Part shown: positions 35,403-45,261 of the stretch, piece by piece
Layout: each line of letters starts with the position of its first letter
Position numbering within the stretch: the stretch's first letter is position 1
NCBI RefSeq assembly: GCF_023111095.1
Contig: NZ_JALGYW010000012.1
Span: 109,432 to 173,431 of the forward strand
Source of the DNA: Maribellus sp. YY47
GTDB lineage: Bacteria; Bacteroidota; Bacteroidia; Bacteroidales; Prolixibacteraceae
Direction of reading: 5' to 3'
Length of the DNA: 64,000 bases
The notes under the pieces: generated by a model
Told to the model about the DNA's origin: nothing
Seen by the model: only the letters and a program-made list of their open reading frames with translations
Databases searched by the model: none
Translations under genes and position numbers: made by a program

Positions 35403-37883
35403 CTATTCTGCATATATAACAACCGGCCCCAATATTCCGGCTTCGCGAACCGGCCACTCCGATGCATCGAAGGGCAGATAACTGCTGTTCACAATATTAA
35501 TGTCCTTGAATTTTTTCCACTCTACTCCCCTTTTGTCCAAATCGCGAATGCGGTTGGCAGCAACATTGCTGACTTCAACCACAATATGGTTTCTCCCCTT
35601 TTTCAAATTGTCAATTTCCCAAACATAAGTTGGCCCCAGCGAAGTTCCAAAGTCTTTATCGTTCACCGATATCCGGGCACAATCGTACACTGTTCCCAAG
35701 TCTACCCAGGCCGAGCTTTCTCCATCCCAAACCCAATCGGCAGAATAACGCACGGTACCTGCAAACCTTCTGGTTTCGGCATCCCCCACCTCGGTCCACG
35801 ATTGAAGTTGCATCATATCAATATCTCCCGGATAAACAGGGCCTCCATACTCAAACGACAAATGCCAGCGCACATCAATAACCTTCTGTCCTCCCGTGGC
35901 CGAAAAATAATGATGTGGTTTTGCATTCGATTTTACGGGCAAACATTTTATAAACACCGATTCTTCGGGCTGAAGCTGCAAATGTATTTTATTTCCTTTC
36001 TTTTCAGCCTTTGTAATGGCGCCGCTCATCGGATCCATGAACACATACTCATTGGCATCCGTTTTCAATTCCACCCATTCGTCGAGCATTTTATTCTCCA
36101 CATTAAAGACCAGCAAAACATCGTCATCCTTGTCTTGCATCTTCAGAAAATAAAATCCTTTTCCTGCCAAATCATTCTCATTGGAAACACCGTTTTCATT
36201 CAATAACTGAACGGCATCTCCTACCTGACTAGTTTCAATTTCTTCTTTTAAAGTAGTCAATTCGGCTTCTCGATCTTTCCACTGGTTGTACCCGGGAACC
36301 GACAAAGGCAGCTCACCGTCGAAATAAACTTTTACACCGTTTTTCTGAAGAGCAATCAGCTGTTTCATTGTTTCCAGCGGAATGTAGTGTGTGGAAGGAA
36401 CCACAATCGCATCGTAGTGAGTATTCCCGGAAGTAATGATTGACCCGTTTTCTGAAGTACTGGCGCCAATCTGCTTGTCGGAAATATAATCAAAACTGTA
36501 ACCGGCCTTTGTCAAACGTTTTGAAAGCGTCGCTATCGGTTGCCCGTAAAACCATTCGGTGGGCGAACCAACGGCAAGGTGCTTAAACAGTCGTCCCTCT
36601 GCCGCTGCCACATCGTAGTACGGCCAGTAAACCAAAACATTGTTTACCGGTTCTGCCTCCTGCAACATACTTTGCACCCGGCCAATGTATTGAAACAAAA
36701 CCGGCAATTCGCGCCACAAGGGATTTCGGTTGTTGATCTGGGCAGAGGCATAAAACAGCCATCCCGGCCAGGCGGCATCTTCGGGCGAGTAACAAGTACC
36801 GTGAAAAAACATGTGGTTGATTCCCGCCAGGAAAAAGCGGTTGGTAGCCCGCAACATTTCTGTCGGAGTTACCGTCCAGTGCTCTTCGAGCCAGGTATAA
36901 CTCTCCGACGAACTTAACTTTTTACCACTAACATGTGCAGCCGACGATGCAAATTTCTGGATGAACAGTCTTGGTTCTCCTTCAGGAACATTTCTGAAAA
37001 ACTCCGTTTCCGGAATATCGCAGGCTTCGTACAAATCAAGCAAATTACCGGGCGATCCGTGCGCCTGATTCCGGTTTAAACTGTGGTGGCTGTTGGCCCA
37101 ATCGGTCATAGGCTGAATAAACGACTCCAGCACCAAATCCGCCAGCGTTTCGCGATAGTCCGATTTTACACGGGCTGTTAACTCCGGATCAATCGTATCG
37201 TCTGCCAAGAGATACAACACCTCATTTAAGTCATACCCCCGTCGTTTTTTGAACTGCGCCTCGAAATCGAGGGTGAAGTCTCCCGTATATTCAAAAGAAT
37301 CATGAAAAAAACAGCGAAGTTTCCCTTCCGGAATATTCAATCTTTTCCAGAATTCATCGAGATACCATTCTGTAATTTCCTTGTTGTATGTATCGATCGA
37401 CAAACCTTCACCTCCCTTTGCAGGGCGTTTTACTTTGTCGCCGTTTTGCACTGCATTTGCGACATAACCGGAAGCATTTTTTTCAATTTTCAGGTTCCAC
37501 AGTCCTTTTTCGATAGGAACAAAAGGGCCACCGCATCGCCAGCCACTCCCGGGAGGCAAATCCACTCCCATTCCCAACTTTTCGGCTTCTTCGATGGTAT
37601 AGCTCAAAACTTCGGTAAATTCAGGAGAAAGGTATTCGATCACCCGATCTTCTTCGCCTTTAACACCATAAATCGGCGTAATTTCCACTCCCCCAATTCC
37701 GGCGTCGGCAAGTTCTTTCAGTTCGCGTGAAATGTTGGTACTGTCAACCGCACAATCCATCCACCACCATCGTGTCCAGGGTTTCGAAGTCTGGGTTTCT
37801 TCGGGCCATTTTACTTCCTGTGTTTCGCAGGCAGTAAAAACAAGAAATAAAATCAGGGAAAAGAGGAATAGGCTATTTTTCAT
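35403..37883 (-). CDS. GH106-like glycoside hydrolase lipoprotein (probable alpha-L-rhamnosidase)
   Basis: The 826-residue product has a lipoprotein signal ending LVFTAC. The N-terminal PWTRWWWMDCAVDSTNISRE and GGVEITPIYGVKG segments are typical of the Bacteroidota family annotated as GH106 rhamnosidases. Further family features are GMGVDLPPGSGWRCGGP and CFFHDSFEYTGDF, in which acidic residues may be catalytic. The C-terminus is a galactose-binding-like beta-sandwich (AWVDLGTVYDCARISVND). It is shorter than the roughly 1100-residue characterised members. No SusC/SusD pair is adjacent. Rhamnose specificity is inferred from family. Confidence 0.78.
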   Translation of the reverse strand: MKNSLFLFSLILFLVFTACETQEVKWPEETQTSKPWTRWWWMDCAVDSTNISRELKELADAGIGGVEITPIYGVKGEEDRVIEYLSPEFTEVLSYTIEEAEKLGMGVDLPPGSGWRCGGPFVPIEKGLWNLKIEKNASGYVANAVQNGDKVKRPAKGGEGLSIDTYNKEITEWYLDEFWKRLNIPEGKLRCFFHDSFEYTGDFTLDFEAQFKKRRGYDLNEVLYLLADDTIDPELTARVKSDYRETLADLVLESFIQPMTDWANSHHSLNRNQAHGSPGNLLDLYEACDIPETEFFRNVPEGEPRLFIQKFASSAAHVSGKKLSSSESYTWLEEHWTVTPTEMLRATNRFFLAGINHMFFHGTCYSPEDAAWPGWLFYASAQINNRNPLWRELPVLFQYIGRVQSMLQEAEPVNNVLVYWPYYDVAAAEGRLFKHLAVGSPTEWFYGQPIATLSKRLTKAGYSFDYISDKQIGASTSENGSIITSGNTHYDAIVVPSTHYIPLETMKQLIALQKNGVKVYFDGELPLSVPGYNQWKDREAELTTLKEEIETSQVGDAVQLLNENGVSNENDLAGKGFYFLKMQDKDDDVLLVFNVENKMLDEWVELKTDANEYVFMDPMSGAITKAEKKGNKIHLQLQPEESVFIKCLPVKSNAKPHHYFSATGGQKVIDVRWHLSFEYGGPVYPGDIDMMQLQSWTEVGDAETRRFAGTVRYSADWVWDGESSAWVDLGTVYDCARISVNDKDFGTSLGPTYVWEIDNLKKGRNHIVVEVSNVAANRIRDLDKRGVEWKKFKDINIVNSSYLPFDASEWPVREAGILGPVVIYAE

Positions 37884-38057
37884 AAGTCAGGTTTTAAGGT
37901 ATAAAATCAAGCATCTCAAAATTAACCATAAAAGACATTTTCCCTAATTGTTTTTCAACGAATTGAAATTCCTTTGGGTTCCGAATGTTTTGTAAACCCA
38001 TTTGATTTCATTTTTAATCGATTTTATCCGAAATTTAGAGGAAAATAAACCAGTAAG

Positions 38058-38750
38058 ATGAACAACAGACGAAGCTTTCTGAAAACCTCCCTGGCCATTT
38101 CTCCCGTGGTAGTTTTCCCAAAACTGATCCATTTTCAGGATCCCAGACTAAAGCAAGTGCTGATCATCGGAGATTCAATATCCATTGGTTACACGGCCTA
38201 CGCCCAAAATTTTCTGCCCGACATTGCGAGCGTTTCGCGCCCGATGCTCGACAACGGCTCTCCCGAGAATTGCGAAGGTACAACAAAAGGGGTCCAGAAC
38301 ATTGAACGTTGGGTGGGTGAAAAAAAATGGGATCTGATTCATTTTAATTTTGGCCTTCACGACCTGAAGCATGTGGATCCATCCACCGGAAAGAACAGCA
38401 GCAATCCGAACGATCCTTTACAGGCCGGTTTAAAGCAGTACAAAGAAAACCTGGAACAAATCGTAGATTACCTGAAAGGTACAGGAGCCCAACTGATATT
38501 TGCCACCACAACACCCTATCCTGATATCGTGGACGGGCCTTTGCGCGATCCGGGAATGCCGGAAAAATACAACAAAATCGCCCGTAAAATCATGCTGAAA
38601 AACGACATCCCGGTCAACGATTTGTATCTGTTCGCAAAGCCAAGACTCGACGAAATACAATTACCTCACAATGTTCATTTTAACAATGAAGGATACCGGC
38701 AACTGGGCATGAAAGTGGCTGAACGAATCAGGGAATTGCTGCAGGAATAA
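38058..38750 (+). CDS. SGNH/GDSL hydrolase with Tat-like signal
   Basis: The 230-residue product begins MNNRRSFLKTS, a twin-arginine-like motif before a hydrophobic stretch, so export by Tat is possible. SGNH blocks are visible: IIGDSISIGY (block I, Ser nucleophile), NFGLHDLKHV (block III; the usual Asn is present in NFG) and the C-terminal LPHNVHFNNEGY with His. It is likely a carbohydrate esterase that removes acetyl or acyl groups, in keeping with the neighbouring glycosidase, from which it is divergently transcribed. Confidence 0.85.
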   Translation: MNNRRSFLKTSLAISPVVVFPKLIHFQDPRLKQVLIIGDSISIGYTAYAQNFLPDIASVSRPMLDNGSPENCEGTTKGVQNIERWVGEKKWDLIHFNFGLHDLKHVDPSTGKNSSNPNDPLQAGLKQYKENLEQIVDYLKGTGAQLIFATTTPYPDIVDGPLRDPGMPEKYNKIARKIMLKNDIPVNDLYLFAKPRLDEIQLPHNVHFNNEGYRQLGMKVAERIRELLQE

Positions 38751-38860
38751 TCGTTATTGTTCCCGACACATGAAACACGCACTACAGCTCTGCTCTATTG
38801 ACTGGCTTTCTCATTTTCCCTAATTTGAGAATGTTTAATCCATTAAATCAAATTCAAAAA

Positions 38861-40428
38861 ATGACAACTTATTACGATGTTCACTGCCATATCTTTAATA
38901 AAGATGTGGTTATCAGAAAACTGGTCAACGTGGTTCAATCGCTGCTTTCTATCCGCGATCTGGTGGATGGAGAACTTTCTGCACCCGCGCTCAAATACAA
39001 AATCGACGAAATCAGCCATGTACTGGCCGATGTTACTCAGGAATCAAGTGAGGATGTTTACAAAGCACTCGATGCAGTTTACCAGGGACAAGTTATCAGC
39101 ACTCCGTTAATGTTCGACCTGACGTATGCTGATGATAACGACGATGAAGAAAACCACAACAAACGTTATCGCCGCCGCATAAAAAGTGTATTTTGGCTGT
39201 TACGGGCTGTGGTTTTGCCAATTCTTGAGGCGTTAGTTCGCCGTAAATACGACAACGATGAGCTTGCCGATGCTATCAAGTCCAGAAACAGGTAAAAGCC
39301 TTTCATAAAAAATTCAAAGTAAGGTCAGACGAGGAAGTCGAGATTTTTGACAATGCCAACTACCATCAGCAAATTGCCGATCTGGAATACCTTTCAGCCA
39401 AATACGAACAGATCAAACCTTTCTTTGGAGTTGATCCGCGTCGCGAATACAAAGGTTCGGTAAACATGGTGGAAAAACTAAAAGAGAAAATTCTGGCTGA
39501 CGACGCCTTGTTTTACGGGGTAAAACTATACGCTCCGGCGGGCTTCTCTCCCACCGATCCGGTACTAATGGGAACCGACAGACAGGAAGGCGTTTATGCG
39601 CTTTGTCAGCAACACCAGATTCCGATTACCGTTCATAACTCCAATGCAGGTTTTGCCTGTTTCTCCACTATTTTGGAAGTCAGAGGCGATGTGCTGCTCA
39701 ATAACAACATCGTAAAACCGGATAAACCCCTTCGCTTTGATTACCGCTTTTTTAGCCGGCACATCAGCGAAGCCATTGAAGAGCGCGCCAAGAAACTAAA
39801 TCACCCGCAATTGTGGGAGCTGGTACTTCAAAAATACCCGAACCTGAAGATCAATTTTGCACATTTTGGCGGCAGCGGGCAAATCATGGAGTACGTTAAT
39901 TACACCATCAAATTCAAGGAAGTGGATGCCGATATTTTTGAAGACGCCATCGTGCCCCTTTCTGCCGAAGATAAAGCAGTTGTTCTGGCGGCTTACAAAA
40001 AGAAAAAGAACACTATGTACCTCCGTGAGAACATGACCATATCGGAACGTGCAAAAGTATGGAATGCCCTTTATCGGGCGGGTTTTGTCGACAACTGGTC
40101 GAAAGCCATTTTCGATCTGGTTAAGAAGCCGGAATATCCAAACGCTTACACCGATCTTTCCTGTTTTTCGGAAGGAATGCTGATTGAATCGCCCGAAGAT
40201 CAAAAACTAACTTTCTCGATCAAGGAAGAATTGAAAACCTTTAAGAACCACTTTTTTGATAAACTGAGCGACTACGAAAAATCGAAGATTCTGTACGGTT
40301 CCGATTTTTACCTCACACAATTTTTCGGGCCAACTTTAAAACAGTATTTCGAAGATTTTAAAGCTGCCTTTGGCGACGAATTTGAATTGATTGCAAATGT
40401 TAATACCAAACGCTTTCTGGGCTTTTAA
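38861..40428 (+). pseudogene. Amidohydrolase-superfamily gene split by a frameshift
   Basis: The first part (38861-39295) begins MTTYYDVHCHIFNKD with the DxHxH metal motif of amidohydrolases and stops at TAG/TAA near 39295. The rest continues in the next frame from about 39280: KVQKQVKAFHKKFKV and onward, without an ATG, to 40428. It contains ITVHNSNAGFACFS, KINFAHFGGSGQ and LYGSDFYLTQFF, which supply the remaining metal and acid residues. Insertion of one base after AAG at 39280 would restore a single protein of about 520 residues. It is either a recent inactivation, a sequencing error or programmed slippage. Upstream in-frame codons to 38798 are probably not translated. Confidence 0.8.
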
Positions 40429-40460
40429 GGGTTTTGTAATTTAGTGGGAAATTTAAAGCA

Positions 40461-40973
40461 ATGACCAGAATTAGCCTGCACCGGGGAGATATAACAAAAC
40501 TAGAGGTTGATGCAATTGTAAACGCGGCCAATAAAGCACTGCTGGGCGGCGGAGGTGTGGATGGCGCCATTCATCGTGCTGCAGGAAAAGAACTGCTGGA
40601 CGAATGCCGCACCTTAAACGGATGTGACACCGGCGATGCCAAAATCACCGGGGGCTACCAACTACCGGCAAAATTTGTGATCCACACGGTTGGCCCGGTG
40701 TATAATGACGGTCGGTACAACGAAGCGGAAAAATTAGCTTCCTGTTATCAAAAAAGCCTTGAAATTGCATTGAAATATCAATTGAAAAGTATTGCCTTCC
40801 CGAATATCAGCACAGGAATTTATGGCTACCCAAAACAGGAAGCGGCGCAAATTGCCATTCAAACCGTTCGGCAATTCGTAAATGAAAATCATCAATTAGA
40901 TGAAATTATATTTTGTGTGTTTGATGAAGAAAACGAATTGCTTTACCATCAGCTTTTACGACAAACCCTTTGA
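40461..40973 (+). CDS. Macrodomain protein, O-acetyl-ADP-ribose deacetylase-like
   Basis: The 170-residue product is a complete YmdB/MacroD-type macrodomain: [34 protein letters not shown], the [24 protein letters not shown] block and [14 protein letters not shown]. Members bind ADP-ribose and remove it from proteins, RNA or O-acetyl-ADP-ribose. The Gly-rich catalytic loop is intact. It lies 32 bp after the split amidohydrolase. Confidence 0.93.
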   Translation: MTRISLHRGDITKLEVDAIVNAANKALLGGGGVDGAIHRAAGKELLDECRTLNGCDTGDAKITGGYQLPAKFVIHTVGPVYNDGRYNEAEKLASCYQKSLEIALKYQLKSIAFPNISTGIYGYPKQEAAQIAIQTVRQFVNENHQLDEIIFCVFDEENELLYHQLLRQTL

Positions 40974-41112
40974 ATATCAAAAGCACCAGTCAGTTAGCAA
41001 GATAAAAACCAGTCAAGCTAAAATTATATTCAAAAAAATGAATACTTTTTAAAGTTTAAGTCATTGGAATTCTCAAAATAGTCAATTTCATTTGCAGAAC
41101 TTTTGAAAAAGC

Positions 41113-42318
41113 ATGGAATCGATTAAAGAAATATACAAAATAGGCCACGGACCGTCGAGCAGCCACACAATGGGGCCAAAGAAAGCAGCGGTTAAATTTT
41201 TGGATAAAAACCCCGAAGCCAGTCGTTACGAAGCGGTGCTATACGGAAGTCTGGCCGCCACCGGAAAAGGTCACCTCACCGATTACGTGATCGAACAAAC
41301 CTTTGCCGGACGGGAACTCCAGATTTTGTGGGAACCTAAAACCTTTTTGCCACGTCATCCAAATGCACTTAAATTCACGGCTTTTGATGCTGCCAATACG
41401 GTTTTGGATGAATGGACCTGTTACAGCGTTGGCGGCGGTGCTTTAATCGATGATTTTACTGAATCGGAAACCACCAATATTTACCCGCACCGCTCGATGG
41501 ATGAAATCCTGGCCTGGTGCAGCAGAAACGAAAAGCAATTCTGGGAGTATGTAGAGGAATACGAAGGGAAAGACATCTGGAATTTCCTGGAGGAAGTTTG
41601 GGAAGTGATGCTCGCCAGTATAAAAAGAGGCTTGGCAACCGACGGCAATTTACCCGGCGGACTTCGACTGCCCCGAAAGGCAGCATCATTTAACCTAAAA
41701 GGACAAAACTTCGCTACGCCGTTCAAGCGTCGTTCACAGCTTTTTTCTTACGCATTGGCGGTATCGGAAGAAAATGCTTCGGGAGGAAAAATAGTGGCAG
41801 CGCCTACATGCGGAGCTTGCGGAGTGCTACCTGCAGTGTTGCATTATTTCAGCAAAGTACATAAAACGGACAAAAAAACGATCTTGCGTGCGCTGGCGAC
41901 AGCAGGCCTGATTGGGAATATTGTAAAAACCAATGCTTCCATTTCGGGTGCCGAAGTAGGTTGCCAGGGAGAAGTGGGCACTGCCTGTGCGATGGCATCG
42001 GGAGCTGCGACCCAAATGATGGGCGGCAGCATCAACCAGATTGAATATTCGGCGGAAATGGGTTTGGAACATCACCTTGGTCTAACCTGCGACCCGGTTG
42101 CAGGACTGGTTCAGATCCCCTGCATCGAAAGAAATGCTTTTGCCGCCGAGCGTGCTGTTTCGCATAACAACTACGCTTTGCTCACCGATGGACGTCACCG
42201 GATCAGTTTTGACGAAGTGGTGGAAACCATGTACAACACCGGTATCGACCTGCAAAGTAAATACCGCGAAACATCAGAAGGGGGACTGGCGCATTTCGAC
42301 GCACTTCCAAAGTGCTAA
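41113..42318 (+). CDS. sdaA: L-serine ammonia-lyase, single-chain iron-sulfur type
   Basis: The 401-residue product deaminates L-serine to pyruvate and ammonia. The beta domain begins IGHGPSSSHTMGPKKAA and the alpha domain contains the cysteine ligands for the 4Fe-4S cluster: APTCGACGVLPA, GAEVGCQGEVGTACAMA and LGLTCDPVAGLVQIPC. The length fits the fused form in which beta and alpha domains are one chain. It is transcribed alone. The enzyme is oxygen sensitive, which suits an anaerobe. Confidence 0.92.
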   Translation: MESIKEIYKIGHGPSSSHTMGPKKAAVKFLDKNPEASRYEAVLYGSLAATGKGHLTDYVIEQTFAGRELQILWEPKTFLPRHPNALKFTAFDAANTVLDEWTCYSVGGGALIDDFTESETTNIYPHRSMDEILAWCSRNEKQFWEYVEEYEGKDIWNFLEEVWEVMLASIKRGLATDGNLPGGLRLPRKAASFNLKGQNFATPFKRRSQLFSYALAVSEENASGGKIVAAPTCGACGVLPAVLHYFSKVHKTDKKTILRALATAGLIGNIVKTNASISGAEVGCQGEVGTACAMASGAATQMMGGSINQIEYSAEMGLEHHLGLTCDPVAGLVQIPCIERNAFAAERAVSHNNYALLTDGRHRISFDEVVETMYNTGIDLQSKYRETSEGGLAHFDALPKC

Positions 42319-42406
42319 AATATTTTATTCGAACAGATTACATTTTGGGGTTGCATTTTGTGAATTTACAACCTATCTTTATCGAACAAATAGAAAAAAT
42401 ACTTCG

Positions 42407-42454
42407 ATGAATACTACTGTCACATCTATCGCCGCTGCATACCTGCCGTTCTGA
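42407..42454 (+). CDS. Possible 15-residue leader peptide upstream of MATE gene
   Basis: ATG 42407 opens MNTTVTSIAAAYLPF and stops at TGA 42452-42454. The stop codon sits in the loop of a hairpin ACCTGC/GCAGGT (42441-42446 with 42455-42460). A weak promoter is visible upstream: GTTG at 42350-42353, 20-bp spacer, TATCTTTA at 42374-42381. The arrangement resembles a leader that couples ribosome stalling to expression of the transporter 57 bp downstream. No homologue is recognised. Confidence 0.35.
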   Translation: MNTTVTSIAAAYLPF

Positions 42455-42510
42455 GCAGGTTGAGAGAGAGTATTCAATATTATTAGTATTTTATTTCATC
42501 TATTTTTCAA

Positions 42511-43950
42511 ATGTCACAAATCAAAACAACTCTTGTGTCTTTGCGTCGTATCAAAGATTTAGATTATAAAACCCTTTGGCAGGATATTAAAGAAGCCATC
42601 GCCGGTACTGAGCGGGACTTTACTGAAACAAGTCTAGGAAAAGCCATTTTTATCCTGGCGGTTCCCATGGTACTTGAAATGTTAATGGAATCGGTTTTTG
42701 CCATCGTCGATATTTTCTTCGTGTCGCGTTTGGGGGCCAATGCCGTTGCCACCGTTGGTCTTACCGAATCAACCATGACCATTATTTACGCGGTTGGAAT
42801 GGGATTGGCAACCGCCACTACTGCACTTGTTTCACGCCGTATCGGCGAAAAGAAAAAGAAAGAAGCCGGAGTGGTAGCTTTCCAGGCAATTCTGCTGGGC
42901 GCCATAATTTCAATATTTATTGCCGTACCCGGAATGCTGTTTGCCAAAGATTTCCTGCGGCTAATGGGCGCCACCGACGAGGTTATAAATGAAGGCTACC
43001 TGTACCCGACCATCATGTTTGGAGGTAATCTCATCATTATGCTGCTCTTTATTATTAATGCCGTTTTCCGTAGCTCGGGCGATGCTGCCATTTCTATGCG
43101 CGTTATGTGGCTGGCCAATATTATCAATATTATTCTTGATCCTTTGTTGATATTTGGCTACGGTCCTTTCCCCGAACTTGGAGTTCAGGGAGCCGCCATT
43201 GCCACCACAACAGGTCGCGGACTGGCAGTTATTTACCAGTTTTATCTTTTGTGGAGCGGTAAATACCGTATTAAATTATATTGGGACAGCCTGAAAATAA
43301 AAGTTTCGGTAATGCTAAAACTTTTGAAAATTTCGGGAGGAGGAATTCTTCAGAACCTGATTGCCACTTCGAGCTGGGTTTTGCTGATGCGGATTATTGC
43401 CGTTTCAGGCCCGGAAGCAATTGCCGGATACACCATTGCCATTCGCATTGTAGTCTTCCCAATTTTACTGGCCTGGGGTTTAAGCAACGCGGCATCAACG
43501 CTTGTTGGCCAAAACCTCGGTGCTGAACATCCGGAAAGAGCAGAACGTTCGGTATGGATTACCGGCTATGTAAACATGATTTTTATGGGAGCCATCGGAA
43601 CTTTGTTTGCCCTGTTTCCAAGTTTCTGGATATCGGTATTTGTCGATGCAGGAGCGGTATTCGAAAACGGAACCATGTCTCTGAGAATCATTAGTTTTGG
43701 ATTCCTGTTTTATGCACTGGGGATGGTTCTTACACAGGCTTTTAATGGAAGCGGCGACACTTTAACACCCACGAAAGTTAATTTCTTCAGCTTTTGGCTG
43801 TTTGAAATTCCACTGGCTTATTTCCTGGCAATAACCTTAAACCTGGGTTTAACCGGTGCCAGCTGGTCTATTGTCATTGCCGAATCGTTCCTGACGGTTT
43901 TAGCTTTGATCCTGTTTAGAAGAGGTAAATGGAAACTCAGAAAAGTATAG
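42511..43950 (+). CDS. MATE-family efflux transporter
   Basis: The 479-residue product has about twelve transmembrane helices in two MatE halves (residues about 45-250 and 270-470). Family features include LAVPMVLEMLMESVFAIVDIFFVSRLGANAVATVGLTES and the matching second-half LAWGLSNAASTLVGQNLGA. Such proteins export cationic drugs, flavins or metabolites using a Na+ or H+ gradient. It overlaps or abuts rsgA (the preferred rsgA start is 11 bp after the stop). Confidence 0.92.
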   Translation: MSQIKTTLVSLRRIKDLDYKTLWQDIKEAIAGTERDFTETSLGKAIFILAVPMVLEMLMESVFAIVDIFFVSRLGANAVATVGLTESTMTIIYAVGMGLATATTALVSRRIGEKKKKEAGVVAFQAILLGAIISIFIAVPGMLFAKDFLRLMGATDEVINEGYLYPTIMFGGNLIIMLLFIINAVFRSSGDAAISMRVMWLANIINIILDPLLIFGYGPFPELGVQGAAIATTTGRGLAVIYQFYLLWSGKYRIKLYWDSLKIKVSVMLKLLKISGGGILQNLIATSSWVLLMRIIAVSGPEAIAGYTIAIRIVVFPILLAWGLSNAASTLVGQNLGAEHPERAERSVWITGYVNMIFMGAIGTLFALFPSFWISVFVDAGAVFENGTMSLRIISFGFLFYALGMVLTQAFNGSGDTLTPTKVNFFSFWLFEIPLAYFLAITLNLGLTGASWSIVIAESFLTVLALILFRRGKWKLRKV

Positions 43951-43961
43951 GAGGCAAAATC

Positions 43962-45017
43962 ATGAAATTACCTGGCTTTTCAGAAAAAGTTGCCGGTTTA
44001 ATCGGGAACATTGATCCATCAGAACTGGCACGTGTGATTATAGAACACAAAGAACGTTACATCGTTCAAACTGAAACTGGCGTGTACCAGGCTGAGATTA
44101 CGGGAAACATCCGTTTTTCTGCCCGGTCGCGCGCCGACTTCCCTGCCGTTGGTGATTGGGTGAGAATTACCCCAATGGATGCACAGAACGCAATCATCCT
44201 TGAAGTATTTCCAAGGTATTCGTCGCTTTCAAGGCAGGCAGTGGGCAAACAAGCCGACATACAATTTATCGCAAGCAACATCGATGTGGCTTTTATTGTG
44301 CAGTCGGTGGGCCACGATTTCAACATCAATCGTCTTGAACGATACCTTGCCCTTTGCTACGCAGGTAAAATTGAACCGATGATTCTTCTGACCAAGGTCG
44401 ACCTGATTTCCCAAACAGAAATCGATTCACTCACTGATTTGATCAGGAAACGCCTGCCAAATGTGAAGATGATAACCATCAGCAGTGAAAATGGGACGGG
44501 TTACAACATCCTGGAAGAAACCATGCAACCCAATGTCACGTACTGTTTTGTTGGCTCTTCGGGTGTTGGGAAATCGACCATCATCAATCATCTTTCCAAC
44601 GAAGAGAAACTGCAAACTGCTGCTATTAGTACATCTACACAAAAAGGAAGGCACACCACCACGCACCGCGAATTGTTTGTGCTTGACAACGGAAGTATTG
44701 TAATTGATACGCCGGGAATGCGGGAATTGGGTATGACCGACGAAAGTTCGGGGATCGACCTCACCTATGATCAGATTACTGAATTGTCAGATTCGTGCAG
44801 ATACAGCGATTGCACGCACACCAGCGAAAAGAGATGTGCCGTTCTTGATGCGGTTGAAAACGGTGATCTTTCGGAAGAAACCTATCAAAATTATCTGAAA
44901 CTAAAACGTGAACAGCAGCATTTCTCGAGCACTATTCATGAAAAAAGACAAAAAGGAAAAGAGTTTGGGAAAATGATCAAAGCGGTGCTGAAAGAGCATA
45001 AAAAGAACAAATACTGA
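43962..45017 (+). CDS. rsgA: RsgA, small ribosomal subunit biogenesis GTPase
   Basis: The 351-residue form starts at ATG 43962, supported by AGGAGG eight bases upstream; an ATG at 43929 would overlap the MATE gene by 22 bp. The layout is an N-terminal OB fold, a circularly permuted GTPase (VGSSGVGKSTIIN is the G1, DTPGMRELG the G3, and LTKVDL the G4 placed before them) and a C-terminal zinc domain C-x4-C-x-H-x5-C (CRYSDCTHTSEKRC). It assists late maturation of the 30S subunit. Confidence 0.93.
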   Translation: MKLPGFSEKVAGLIGNIDPSELARVIIEHKERYIVQTETGVYQAEITGNIRFSARSRADFPAVGDWVRITPMDAQNAIILEVFPRYSSLSRQAVGKQADIQFIASNIDVAFIVQSVGHDFNINRLERYLALCYAGKIEPMILLTKVDLISQTEIDSLTDLIRKRLPNVKMITISSENGTGYNILEETMQPNVTYCFVGSSGVGKSTIINHLSNEEKLQTAAISTSTQKGRHTTTHRELFVLDNGSIVIDTPGMRELGMTDESSGIDLTYDQITELSDSCRYSDCTHTSEKRCAVLDAVENGDLSEETYQNYLKLKREQQHFSSTIHEKRQKGKEFGKMIKAVLKEHKKNKY

Positions 45018-45115
45018 TGTTTCTGAACATTTCTGTTGTAATTTGTACCGTGGTTTAATCAGGTGCCAAAAGTTGGCATTTATTGTATTCTTTAAAATAC
45101 TCACCCTGATTGCGA

Positions 45116-45178
45116 TCCGTCAGCTGACGGACACAATCGTCCCTCTCTTTGTAAAACGAGGGAAAAGAGGGAGAGTCA
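45116..45178. repeat. Intergenic inverted repeats between rsgA and DUF4199 genes
   Basis: A perfect 16-bp palindrome (TCCGTCAGCTGACGGA) at 45116-45131 is followed by a second, imperfect inverted repeat: TCCCTCTCTTT and AAAGAGGGA with a ten-to-twelve-base spacer. The combination looks like a dispersed intergenic repeat rather than a terminator, because no T run follows. A genome-wide copy search would be needed to prove repetition. Confidence 0.4.
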
Positions 45179-45261
45179 GTCGTAAACAAAAGAATTATGC
45201 AATTTATGCCACGCATTGATTAATTTTAAGACAGGTTCAACACAAACAAAAACGGATTCTT

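Noticed and set aside
42441..42470. GCAGGTTGAGAG resembling part of a TPP riboswitch
   Set aside because: The rest of the thi-box (CTGAGA and ACCTGATCTGG in order) is missing, and the downstream gene is a MATE transporter.
45018..45261. CRISPR-like repeats
   Set aside because: Only single palindromes occur; there are no regularly spaced direct repeats anywhere in the window.
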